Source: Bacillota bacterium
GTDB taxonomy: Bacteria; Bacillota; Sulfobacillia; RBS10-35; JAJYVN01
DNA length: 56,629 nucleotides
Assembly: GCA_021806565.1 (NCBI GenBank)
Contig: JAJZXK010000007.1
Location: forward strand, 1 to 56,629
Direction: 5' to 3'
The translations under genes were made by a program, and so were the position numbers. The notes under the pieces were generated by a model. The model saw only the letters and a program-made list of their open reading frames with translations, did not search any database and was not told where the DNA came from. Positions 27,884 to 35,373 of this stretch are shown here, piece by piece (the stretch's first letter is position 1; every line of letters starts with the position of its first letter).

Positions 27884-28675
27884 GTGCCAGGTTTGGCGGT
27901 GCACCTGGAGACCCACCTGAAGGATCGTCCGTTCGGTGAGCGGTGGCGGACCGGCAAGGCCCTGGGGTTTGCCGCCTGTGAGTTCGTGTGGCGTGGCAAG
28001 GACATGGCGGAGGCCGCCGCCCTGCGGTCCGAGACGGGGATGGCGGTGACCTGCATGGGCGGGACCACCGGCGGTGCACCCGGACACGGCAGGCCCGCGC
28101 TGGTCGCCCCGCAGGACCGCGAGCAACTTGCCTCGGATCTGGACGCCGCGGTCGCGGCGGCGCACGCGGTGGACTGCCCCTTTCTTGTGATGGTCCCGGG
28201 CGACCACGTGGAGGGATGGTCCGAGGCGGAGCACCACGCGGTGGTGGTGGCCTCCCTGCGTGCGGTGGTGCCGCAGCTCGAGGCCGCCGGCGTGACCGCG
28301 CTACTCGAGCCGCTCAACACCCGCGTCAATCACCCCACCTGCTGGTGCGATACGTCGACCAAGGCGTTCGCGGTCGTGGAGGCCGTGGGGTCGCGCTCCG
28401 TCAGGGTGCTGTATGACCTGTACCACATGAAGGTGATGGGAGACGACCTGCAGGCCGTCGTGCGCGCCCACCACCCGTTGATCGGCTACTACCACGTCGC
28501 TGGCGTGCCGGGCCGCCATGAGCCGACCGGCGGCGAGGTGGACTTCAGGCCGGTGCTCGATACCATCGAGGCGACGGGATACCGGGGCTTCGTCGGCCTG
28601 GAATACAGCCCGTCCATCGCGCCGGAGGACTCCCTGCGCCTGGTGCGCGGCGCGTTTCCGGACCCGGCGTCCTGA
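27884..28675 (+). CDS. Hydroxypyruvate-isomerase-like TIM-barrel protein
   Basis: A 263-residue sugar isomerase/epimerase of the xylose-isomerase-like TIM-barrel superfamily, closest in motifs to Hyi: LLEPLNTRVNHP, VLYDLYHMKVMGDDL, HVAGVPGRHEPTGGEVDF and GYRGFVGLEYSP, with the metal-binding Glu, Asp, His and Glu expected at the strand ends. Substrate is unknown. GTG 27884 follows GGAGGA by eight bases. The start overlaps the runaway frame of the truncated spoIIID 5' end. It is the first cargo gene of the element and may be cotranscribed with the next two. Confidence 0.85.
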   Translation: MPGLAVHLETHLKDRPFGERWRTGKALGFAACEFVWRGKDMAEAAALRSETGMAVTCMGGTTGGAPGHGRPALVAPQDREQLASDLDAAVAAAHAVDCPFLVMVPGDHVEGWSEAEHHAVVVASLRAVVPQLEAAGVTALLEPLNTRVNHPTCWCDTSTKAFAVVEAVGSRSVRVLYDLYHMKVMGDDLQAVVRAHHPLIGYYHVAGVPGRHEPTGGEVDFRPVLDTIEATGYRGFVGLEYSPSIAPEDSLRLVRGAFPDPAS

Positions 28676-28835
28676 CCCCGCGGCCCAAGCACCCCGGAGG
28701 TCTGCCCCCCGTCCGTCCGGCCTGGGTGCCTGAGGTGGCGCCCCGACGGCGGATGTGCATCGCAAAGCAAGGGAGGGAGGCGCGGCCCCATCCCGCGGCG
28801 GAAGCCGGGGCATCGGCGGACCGCGCCGAGATCGG

Positions 28836-29672
28836 GTGAAGGTGTTGATCACAGGGGCGGGCGGCAGCCTTGGTGCCGGCCTCGCCGCGAGCCTCGCGCC
28901 CAGGCATGCCCTGCGCCTGTCCGATGTCCGGGACGTGGAGACGCCGCACGCGTTCGTCCGGGCGGACATCCGGCGGCGCGAGGAGGTCCTGCCCCTGGCC
29001 GCCGGGATGGACGTCGTCGTGCACACGCCGGCCTGGCATGGCATCCACCTGCGCTCGCACGGGCAGGGCGATTTCTGGGATGTGAACGTCGACGGGACGT
29101 TCAACGTCCTGCAGTCCGTGGTGGCCCACGGCGTCCGGCGGGTTGTGTGGATCTCCAGCATGTCGGTGCGCGACCGGAACAACATCTACGGACTCAGCAA
29201 GGTGATCGGCGAGGAACTCTGCGCGTTCTACCACCGCGGCGCCGGTGTCCGCTTCATCCTCCTGCGCCCGGCCGACTTCACGCCCTACCCGAACCGCAGG
29301 CGCTACGGGGAACGGTTGTTGCGCGGCGGGGTCGACCGCCGGGACGTCGTCGCGGCGGCGGAACTGGCTGTGGAACACGCGGATGCGGCCTTCGAGGCGT
29401 TGCCGGTCCTGCGCCAGGACCCGTTCACCGAACAGGACGTGAACGCGTGGGCCGCCGATCCGGCGGCGGTCCTGGAACGCCACCGCCCGGGCGCAGCCGA
29501 CCTCGTGCGGCGCTACGCGTTGAGCCTCCCCGAGCGCATCGGCCGCCCCGATCCCGTCGAGGCGAGGGCGTGCCTCGGCTACCGGCCCCGGTACAACTTC
29601 TTCTCCTTCCTGGAAGACCTCGCCGCCCACGACGCGGCCGGGGATGCGGAAGCCTGGCTTTCCGGGGTCTGA
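28836..29672 (+). CDS. NAD-dependent epimerase/dehydratase (extended SDR)
   Basis: A 278-residue extended short-chain dehydrogenase. VKVLITGAGGSLGAGLA gives the GxxGxxG cofactor loop; the catalytic set is the Ser in VVWISSMSV and YGLSK (YxxxK). It resembles nucleotide-sugar 4-epimerases or uronate dehydrogenases, but the C-terminal substrate lobe is divergent. GTG 28836 fits the Rossmann start; the ribosome site is weak, and an upstream in-frame GTG at 28755 cannot be excluded. Second cargo gene of the element. Confidence 0.82.
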   Translation: MKVLITGAGGSLGAGLAASLAPRHALRLSDVRDVETPHAFVRADIRRREEVLPLAAGMDVVVHTPAWHGIHLRSHGQGDFWDVNVDGTFNVLQSVVAHGVRRVVWISSMSVRDRNNIYGLSKVIGEELCAFYHRGAGVRFILLRPADFTPYPNRRRYGERLLRGGVDRRDVVAAAELAVEHADAAFEALPVLRQDPFTEQDVNAWAADPAAVLERHRPGAADLVRRYALSLPERIGRPDPVEARACLGYRPRYNFFSFLEDLAAHDAAGDAEAWLSGV

Positions 29673-29789
29673 TACGCGGCCGGGCGCGGCGGATCCGCCC
29701 GTGCCCGCCGGGTCGGCTCCCCCGCCCGGGCACGAGCAGCATGGCGGCGTGCCCCCGGTCGGGATGCGCGGCCGCCGGCGGGGGGGGGG

Positions 29790-30833
29790 ATGATCGTGGC
29801 CGACGCCGCCTTTGGCGCCTTCCTCGCCGACTGGCGCGCCGTGCTGCAGTTGCGCCTGGACGAGGCAGTGGGCCGCATCACGGCCGTCCCGTCCGTCTGC
29901 GGCGTCCTGGTCGCCGGCAGTCTTGGCGGTGGAGCACCCTGGCCGCTGTCGGACATCGACCTCCTGCCGCTGTATCGCGACGGGGAGGCGGAGGCGGGCC
30001 GCGCGGCGGTCGAGGCGGTACGGCGCGCCCTGCTGGACCGCTGGCTGGCCGAAGGCGTGCGTACCCCGCTGGATGTGGGCTGGCTCTCTTTCGAGCAGCG
30101 GGAGGTGGAAGCGGCGGTCGCCGATCCGCCGGCGGCCCTGATCGGCCGCTTCGACGACGCGCGCTGGCTGCACGCGGCGGATAAGGCCTTTGGCGGTTAC
30201 GGCGCCGGCGCCGGCTCCGGGGGGCGCCTCGCGTCGGCGTTCGCCGCCTGGCTGACGGCGGCGCGCTTCCTGCCCGAGGTCGCGTCCGACCGCGTCCGCC
30301 GCGCGCTACGGGAGCGGGAGCGCGCCTGGCGCGCCCTGGAGGCGGCGCTGAGCGCAGATGGCGACGGTGATGCCGGGGGGGCTGCGGCGCGCCTGGCCGA
30401 TTTCGCCGCTGCCTCCCTGGGGTGGGCCATGGCCGCCTGGGGGGTGCGGGACAACTCCTACGCCCGCATCCTGACCCGCTTCGAGCGCGCCGCCGGGGAG
30501 CGGGGCCGCACAGACCTTGTGGACGCCGTGCATGAAGCGTTCGACCTGCGGCCGGACCGTTGCCAGGCACGCCTCGCGCTGGCGCCTCCCTGGTTGCGCG
30601 AGCGCGTCGACCGGCAGTGGGCCGCCCGCGTAGCGGTTGCTGAGCGGGTCGCTGCGGACGGTAACCGGCGAGATGTGCTCCACGTGTTCAGCGATCAGGA
30701 ACGGCGGCACGGGGCGGCGCCGTTTGCCGCCTGGGTCGGTCTGGACGCCCCGCCGCAGGTTGCGGCCCCGCGCGCGCGGGGCCTGCGCGCCGCGGTGCAG
30801 GCAGCGCACGCGTATGGGCCCCCGCAGGGGTAG
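29790..30833 (+). CDS. Nucleotidyltransferase-domain protein
   Basis: A 347-residue protein with a DNA-polymerase-beta-like nucleotidyltransferase core: VAGSLGGGAPWPLSDIDLLPLY has the GS...DxD pattern, and LDVGWLSFEQREVE supplies a third acidic strand. The C-terminal two thirds are helical and Ala/Arg-rich with no known motif. It could adenylylate a small molecule, RNA or protein. The ATG is directly preceded by a run of ten G (29780-29789), which serves as ribosome site but is also slippage-prone. Third cargo gene of the spoIIID element. Confidence 0.7.
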   Translation: MIVADAAFGAFLADWRAVLQLRLDEAVGRITAVPSVCGVLVAGSLGGGAPWPLSDIDLLPLYRDGEAEAGRAAVEAVRRALLDRWLAEGVRTPLDVGWLSFEQREVEAAVADPPAALIGRFDDARWLHAADKAFGGYGAGAGSGGRLASAFAAWLTAARFLPEVASDRVRRALRERERAWRALEAALSADGDGDAGGAAARLADFAAASLGWAMAAWGVRDNSYARILTRFERAAGERGRTDLVDAVHEAFDLRPDRCQARLALAPPWLRERVDRQWAARVAVAERVAADGNRRDVLHVFSDQERRHGAAPFAAWVGLDAPPQVAAPRARGLRAAVQAAHAYGPPQG

Positions 30834-30899
30834 GCACCCCCTGTCCCCCGATGGAGGCGGCGTCCCGCCCCGGCGCCGTCCTTTCCAAGCCGTCCGGCG

Positions 30900-30907
30900 C
30901 ATAGCCT
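30900..30907 (+). promoter_or_regulatory. Weak sigma-E/K-like -10 before recombinase genes
   Basis: CATAGCCT shares CATA and the final T with the mother-cell sigma-E -10 (CATACAnT) and fits CATAnnnT of sigma-K. No good -35 is visible. Position is suitable, about 30 bases before the small gene at 30939. Reported only because mother-cell control is expected for an excision gene. Confidence 0.22.
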
Positions 30908-30938
30908 GTCCGCGATCGGCGGTTGGGGGGGACCATGC

Positions 30939-31109
30939 ATGGCGCGACCGTCGGAGATCCGGGTGGTCGTCAGGGCGTCCTTGGCGGACAAGGTTCGGGC
31001 CTTGCAGGGCCTGCGCGCGCTGTATGGGCGGCGGTGGCGCGAACGGCTCGCGGCGCCGGCGCCCGGGGAGGGTTCGGGTGGGCGGAGCCGGCCGCCCGCC
31101 CGGAACTAG
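30939..31109 (+). CDS. Small basic protein before recombinase (candidate excision factor)
   Basis: A 56-codon frame: MARPSEIRVVVRASLADKV followed by an Arg-rich helical segment and a Gly/Pro/Arg tail. GGTTGGGGGGG upstream serves as ribosome site. Its stop lies 11 bases before the chosen recombinase start, so the two are probably cotranslated. I recognise no family. Size, charge and position recall small recombination directionality factors such as SprB of SPbeta (58 residues), which switch large serine recombinases to excision. That role is an inference from context only. Confidence 0.5.
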   Translation: MARPSEIRVVVRASLADKVRALQGLRALYGRRWRERLAAPAPGEGSGGRSRPPARN

Positions 31110-31120
31110 GGGTGGCGCCT

Positions 31121-32563
31121 GTGGGCGAGGTCGCCGCCATCTACGCGCGTGTCAGCACGGATGAGCAGGCCGAGCACGGGACCAGCCTGGACGAGCAGGT
31201 GCGCCTCTGCCGCCAGCGGTTGCAGCCCGGGCAGGAGGCGCGCGTCTTCATCGATGCCGGTCTGAGCGGCACGACCCTGGAGCGGCCGCAGTTACAGGCC
31301 GTTGTGGACGGGGCGCGGCGCGGTATGTTCGGCCGCCTGATCGCCTATGATCCGGATCGGCTGTCGCGCAACGCCGCCCACCTGCTGCTTTTGGTGGACG
31401 AACTGCGGGCGGCCGGGATCGTGGTCGAGTTCGTCAACTTCACGACCGACCTTTCGCCCGACGGCCGCCTCCTGTTCACGGTCCGGGGCGCGATCAGCGA
31501 GTTCGAAGCGCATCGCATCAAGCAGCGCCTCTATTCCGGCAAGCAGGCCCGGGCGCGGGCCAACCAGGTGTCGGCCGGCACGTGCATTTACGGCTATCGC
31601 CTCGACCGCGTTACCAAGCAGTGGGAGTTGGAACCCCGCGAGGCACAGGTGGTGCGCCTGCTGTTCGAGTGGGCGGCGGAGGCAGGGACCTGGGAGTTGG
31701 CGCGGCGCCTGAACGCCGATGAGGTGCCCGCCCGCTTCGGGGGCCGCTGGAGTCCGAGCAGTGTCGCCGGGATCCTGCGCAACCCGACGTACCTGGGCCG
31801 CATGCCGCAAATGGGCGGCCTCGGGTCGGTCCCCGTGCCGGTGCTCGTGAACCCGGAGCAGTTCGAGCGGGTGCAGGCCGCCCGCACGGCGCGCCTGACG
31901 CGGCCGACCGGCCGGCCGACGCACCCGTACCTGCTCACCGGACGCTTGCGGTGTGCCGCGTGCGGCCGCTCCATGTGCGGCGGGTACGGCCGGCCCACGC
32001 GTTCCGGTGTGACCACCTATTACGGCTGTCCGGCGCGCGCGAAGCCGGCCCCGGACGGTGAACGCTGCGGCAACCGCTATTGGCGCAGCGACCTGATGGA
32101 CGCCCAGGTGTGGCGGCACGTGTTTGCCTGCGTCGGCGATGCCGAGGCGATGCGGGCCGTCTGTGCCGAGCCGGTCGGGGACGTGCGGCGGATGGAGGAC
32201 CTGGACTCCCAACTGCGGGCGATCGAACGCGACCGCGGCCGCCTGCGGCGGGAGTGGGAGCGGGTGCTGGGCGCCTTCCGCCGTGGACTGATCGCTGAGC
32301 GGGACCTGGAGGCGCAGCAGCGGGAATTGGGCGCCGAGGCCCGGGTCCTGGACCAGCGTCAGGAAGCGGTGGACGCGCAGTGCCGGGCGGCGGCACCGCA
32401 GGCGGAGGGCGGCGGCGAGGCGGTGCTCCGCAGGATGCTCGCGGACGCGCCGCGCCTGGAGGGCGCGCAAGTCCGCCGCGACGTGCTGGCCGCCCTCGGA
32501 GTGCGCGCCAGCGTCTCCCCGTCTGGGGAGATCGAGGTGCGCCTCGGTGTTCCGGAATCCTGA
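31121..32563 (+). CDS. Large serine recombinase of the spoIIID element
   Basis: A 480-residue site-specific recombinase. The N-terminal resolvase domain begins VAAIYARVSTDEQ with catalytic Ser12, then DRLSRNAAHLLLLVDEL and the long E-helix; a recombinase domain follows (GYRLDRVTKQ...FGGRWSPSSVAGILRNPTYLG), then a zinc ribbon with CAACGRSMCGG and GERCGNRYW, and a C-terminal coiled coil. This layout matches phage integrases and SpoIVCA. GTG 31121 has AGGGGTGG upstream; GTG 31112 is an alternative. It ends 78 bases from the right junction, the usual place for an integrase gene. Confidence 0.95.
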   Translation: MGEVAAIYARVSTDEQAEHGTSLDEQVRLCRQRLQPGQEARVFIDAGLSGTTLERPQLQAVVDGARRGMFGRLIAYDPDRLSRNAAHLLLLVDELRAAGIVVEFVNFTTDLSPDGRLLFTVRGAISEFEAHRIKQRLYSGKQARARANQVSAGTCIYGYRLDRVTKQWELEPREAQVVRLLFEWAAEAGTWELARRLNADEVPARFGGRWSPSSVAGILRNPTYLGRMPQMGGLGSVPVPVLVNPEQFERVQAARTARLTRPTGRPTHPYLLTGRLRCAACGRSMCGGYGRPTRSGVTTYYGCPARAKPAPDGERCGNRYWRSDLMDAQVWRHVFACVGDAEAMRAVCAEPVGDVRRMEDLDSQLRAIERDRGRLRREWERVLGAFRRGLIAERDLEAQQRELGAEARVLDQRQEAVDAQCRAAAPQAEGGGEAVLRRMLADAPRLEGAQVRRDVLAALGVRASVSPSGEIEVRLGVPES

Positions 32564-32615
32564 GCGGGGGCGATTCCAGACCTCCGCCCCGCCGCCGGGC
32601 GCGGTCCCCGCCTGA

Positions 32616-32662
32616 GGCGTTGCGGCCGCGTCCGGGTCATGGAGGTGAGCCGTTACATCTCG
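32616..32662. repeat. attR: right junction of the spoIIID element
   Basis: CGGGTcaTGGA (32633-32643) is the counterpart of the left junction. The element-side arm GGCGTTGCGGCCGCG (32616-32630) is the inverted partner of 27766-27780. On the chromosomal side, spoIIID coding sequence begins, and GA at 32642-32643 is the predicted crossover pair. Confidence 0.8.
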
Positions 32663-32899
32663 CGCACCAAGTCGACTGTGCGCGAGACGGCCAAGGCTTT
32701 CGGGGTCAGCAAGTCGACCGTCCACAAAGACGTCACGGAGCGGCTTCCCAAGTTGAATCGCGACCTTGCCGCCCGCGTCAAGAAGGTGTTGGACACCAAC
32801 AAGGCGGAGCGCCATCTCCGGGGGGGGGAGGCGACGCGGCGCAAATACATGGACGAGGGCCAGCCCATGCCGTCCGAGGGGATGCCGCTGCTGCACTGA
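32639..32899 (+). pseudogene. spoIIID: spoIIID, main segment lacking its first codons
   Basis: SpoIIID is the mother-cell transcription regulator that acts between sigma-E and sigma-K. The segment reads EVSRYISRTKSTVRETAK, then the helix-turn-helix AFGVSKSTVHKDVTERLP and the basic tail AERHLRGGEATRRKYM, all diagnostic. An ATG at 32639 gives 86 residues, but it replaces only codon 10 and no ribosome site precedes it. The first helix (MKDHIWKRVL) lies 4.9 kb upstream. After excision the protein would be 95 residues, close to the 93 of Bacillus subtilis. A run of nine G (32820-32828) falls in the RGGE codons. mbl, which follows in Bacillus, is absent. Confidence 0.93.
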
Positions 32900-33170
32900 G
32901 GCCGTGGCCGGCATCCCCTGCCCCAGGACGCGCCACAGGTCGCCCACCGTCAGCCTCCACGGCGATGGTGCCGGCCTGTGGCCGCAGTCCGGCCCCTCCA
33001 ACCCTCCACCCCTCCCGCCCACCGCAAACCCGATGGCAGGCGGAGCCATTGGGGCAGGAATCGGCGTTGAGACGCTGAATGGGACTCCATTTGGTTCTGG
33101 GTCGCATCCTGGGAAAACGGGACAAGCGGTCGGCGGCTGGTCCGGTGATCCGCGGCGGGGGGCGATTGGG

Positions 33171-33941
33171 ATGATTCGGGGCCTGTACAGCGCGGCGTCC
33201 GGGTTGTTGTCGACGCAGCTCCAGGAGGGTGTGATCGCGGACAACCTCGCCAACAGCGGCACTGCCGGATACAAGTCCCGCCACGTCACCTTCGCGGCCT
33301 TCGGCCCCATGGCCCTGGACCGGGTGGGCTCGGTGGCGTTGGCGGCGGGTGCCGCTCCGATCGGGACGGTCTCCAGCGGCGCGCTGGTCGATCAGACCGC
33401 CATCCAATGGACGCCCGGGCCCCTGCGGGCCACCGACAACCCCTTGGCCGCCGCCATCTCGGGTCCGGGGATGTTCGCGGTGCGCACCCCGCAGGGGGTT
33501 CGGTATACCCGCGCGGGCGAGTTCCGCATCGACGGCGCGGGGGTACTCGTCAATCCGGCGGGAGATGCGGTGCTGGGCCCAGGCGGCCATGCCCTGCACG
33601 TGCCGGCGTCTCTGGCCGGCGCCACGGGGGCGATTCAGGCGGACGGCACCGTTCGGGTACGCGGACAGTCGATCGGTGTGGTGGGCGTCTTCGCGCCCCC
33701 GCTGGCGCGGTTGACCCCCGTCGGCGGCAGTCTGTTCGCGCTACCCGCCGGCGCGGCCGCTCCGGCCGCAATCGGCGCATCCCTGCGGCCCGGCTTTGTC
33801 GAACAGGCCAATGTGGACGTGGTCGCGCAAATGGCGTCCCTGTTGCAGGTGCAGCAGGCCTACGCCTCCGACCAGCGGGCGGTGCAGATCGCCGACCATA
33901 CGATGAAGGCGGCCCTGACGGATGTCGGAACGCTGCCCTAG
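33171..33941 (+). CDS. flhO: Flagellar basal-body rod/hook protein FlhO
   Basis: A 256-residue axial flagellar protein of the FlgF/FlgG type. The N-terminal rod motif (MIRGLYSAASGLLSTQL...VIADNLANSGTAGYK) and the C-terminal EQANVDVVAQMASLLQVQQAY helix form the coiled-coil core; SGPGMFAVRTPQGVRYTRAGEF is the domain fold. Its place after spoIIID and before flhP matches Bacillus. ATG 33171 fits the motif. The 271 bases after spoIIID show no gene. Confidence 0.92.
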   Translation: MIRGLYSAASGLLSTQLQEGVIADNLANSGTAGYKSRHVTFAAFGPMALDRVGSVALAAGAAPIGTVSSGALVDQTAIQWTPGPLRATDNPLAAAISGPGMFAVRTPQGVRYTRAGEFRIDGAGVLVNPAGDAVLGPGGHALHVPASLAGATGAIQADGTVRVRGQSIGVVGVFAPPLARLTPVGGSLFALPAGAAAPAAIGASLRPGFVEQANVDVVAQMASLLQVQQAYASDQRAVQIADHTMKAALTDVGTLP

Positions 33942-33964
33942 TCGCGGCGTGAGGGAGTGGCCGG

Positions 33965-34753
33965 ATGTCTGGCAACCTGTGGATTTCGGCGTCCGGGATG
34001 GAGACCCGTTCGTGGCAGATCTCCGGGCTGGCCAACGATATCGCGAACACGGACACGCCGGGCTTCAAGGCGCAATTGCCGGTTTCCGGCGAGGCGGCGC
34101 CCCGGGCCGCGTATCCGGGCGGTGTGGCCGGCGGGCCGGCCGCCCCGGGGGCGGTGCTGGCGGGCGGAGGCGTCGTGCCGCTGTCGCTGCGGGTGGACTT
34201 CAGTGAGGGTCCGTTGCAGCACACCGGCCGGCCCCTGGACTTGGCCGTCGTCGGCAACGGTCTGTTTGCGCTACGCGATGCGGCGGGGGCCACGGTGTAT
34301 ACCCGCCAGGGGGCGTTTTCGGTGGACGCCGCGGGCCACCTCGTCGACGGGGCCGGCCGGTTGCTGCTCGGGTTGGGGGGTAAGCCGCTGACGCTGCCGG
34401 CCGGCGCGACGGGTGTCTCGGTCGACCGTGCGGGCGTCGTGTCCGCCCTCGTCGGCGGCCGGAGTCAGACGGTGGGCCATCTCGGTCTGGCCGTGCCGGC
34501 GGATCCCCAGGGGCTGACCGGAGCGGGGCCCGGTGTCTGGCGGGCCGGACCGGCGGCCGGCGCCGTGGCGATGCTTTCACCCGGTAGCGGGGCGGCCGGC
34601 CACCTGGCCGGCGGCTTCCTGGAGCAGAGCAATGCGAGCCTGACGACCCTGCTGCCCTCACTGCTCTCGGCCCAGCGCGCCTACCAGATGAACGCGCGGG
34701 CTTTTTCGGTCGGACTGCAGGTGTGGAACCTGGCGAATCAACTCCTGGCGTAG
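33965..34753 (+). CDS. flhP: Flagellar basal-body rod/hook protein FlhP
   Basis: A 262-residue paralogue of flhO. The N-terminus ([31 protein letters not shown]) and C-terminus ([29 protein letters not shown]) carry the rod-protein helices, and [24 protein letters not shown] the central fold. A GAGGGAG ribosome site lies before ATG 33965. It is 23 bases after flhO and probably in the same transcript. Confidence 0.92.
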   Translation: MSGNLWISASGMETRSWQISGLANDIANTDTPGFKAQLPVSGEAAPRAAYPGGVAGGPAAPGAVLAGGGVVPLSLRVDFSEGPLQHTGRPLDLAVVGNGLFALRDAAGATVYTRQGAFSVDAAGHLVDGAGRLLLGLGGKPLTLPAGATGVSVDRAGVVSALVGGRSQTVGHLGLAVPADPQGLTGAGPGVWRAGPAAGAVAMLSPGSGAAGHLAGGFLEQSNASLTTLLPSLLSAQRAYQMNARAFSVGLQVWNLANQLLA

Positions 34754-34823
34754 CGCGTCGCAGGAATCCGCTCCGCCCGGCCGGAACCGGCCAGCCGACC
34801 GCCATGACGCGGCGGTCGGTGAG

Positions 34824-35318
34824 GTGGTGGTATCCGTGGCGGATGCGGGGGATGCCGGGCAGTCGGGGCAGGAGATCCTGCGCCTGCTGCCGCACCGGCC
34901 GCCCTTCCTGTTCGTGGACCGCCTGGAGTCCTGCGAACCGGGACGGCGTGCCGTCGGGATCAAGTGCGTCGCGGCGAACGAACCCTTTTTCCAGGGCCAT
35001 TTCCCTGGCCGTCCGATCTTCCCCGGGGTGTTGCTGCTGGAGGCGCTGGCGCAGGTCGGCGCCGTCGCGCTGCTTTCCCTGCCGGAGTTTGCCGGGCGCA
35101 TCGCCTATTTCGGCGGGGTGGACCGGGTACGCTTCCGCCGTCCCGTCGTACCCGGGGATGTGCTGCGGTTGGAGGTGGAGATCGTGCGGCGCCACGGCCG
35201 GCTCGGCAAGGGCCGCGGGACGGTGACCGTCGACGGTGCGCGGGTCGCGGAGGCGGAGTTGACCTTTGCGGTGGAGGCCGGCGGCGCCGAACTTGCACCC
35301 CAGGAGCCGACGGCGTAA
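34824..35318 (+). CDS. fabZ: 3-hydroxyacyl-ACP dehydratase FabZ
   Basis: The hotdog-fold dehydratase of fatty-acid synthesis, 164 residues. [14 protein letters not shown] and the catalytic [20 protein letters not shown] (His and Glu) are the FabZ signature. GTG 34824 and GTG 34836 are both possible; the first 15 residues are not conserved. In Bacillus a fabZ homologue (ywpB) also follows flhO-flhP. Confidence 0.95.
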   Translation: MVVSVADAGDAGQSGQEILRLLPHRPPFLFVDRLESCEPGRRAVGIKCVAANEPFFQGHFPGRPIFPGVLLLEALAQVGAVALLSLPEFAGRIAYFGGVDRVRFRRPVVPGDVLRLEVEIVRRHGRLGKGRGTVTVDGARVAEAELTFAVEAGGAELAPQEPTA

Positions 35319-35373
35319 CCTGGAACACGGTGGCAACCGTCACCGTCAACCTTTCCTTCGGAGGGCCATCCCC

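Larger units (their letters stand above)
27754..32642 (+). mobile_element. Skin-like intervening element in spoIIID, about 4.89 kb
   Basis: The segment separates codons 1-10 of spoIIID from codon 11 onwards. All five genes inside read in the direction of spoIIID: a hydroxypyruvate-isomerase-like protein, an NAD-dependent epimerase, a nucleotidyltransferase, a 56-residue basic protein and a large serine recombinase at the right end. Ends share a TGGA core, and excision there restores spoIIID in frame. There are no phage structural or conjugation genes, so it is a streamlined integrated element, like skin elements in sigK of other spore formers. Spore formers can carry such insertions because the mother cell is discarded after excising them. 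Confidence 0.85.

Noticed and set aside
30986..30992. GGACAAG, the SpoIIID consensus, upstream of the recombinase
   Set aside because: It lies inside the coding part of the small gene as GAC-AAG codons, and the same 7-mer occurs in metK. SpoIIID is also absent before excision, so it could not act here.
32639..32641. ATG 32639 as a normal spoIIID start
   Set aside because: It would delete the conserved first helix, has no ribosome site, and the missing residues exist at 27723.
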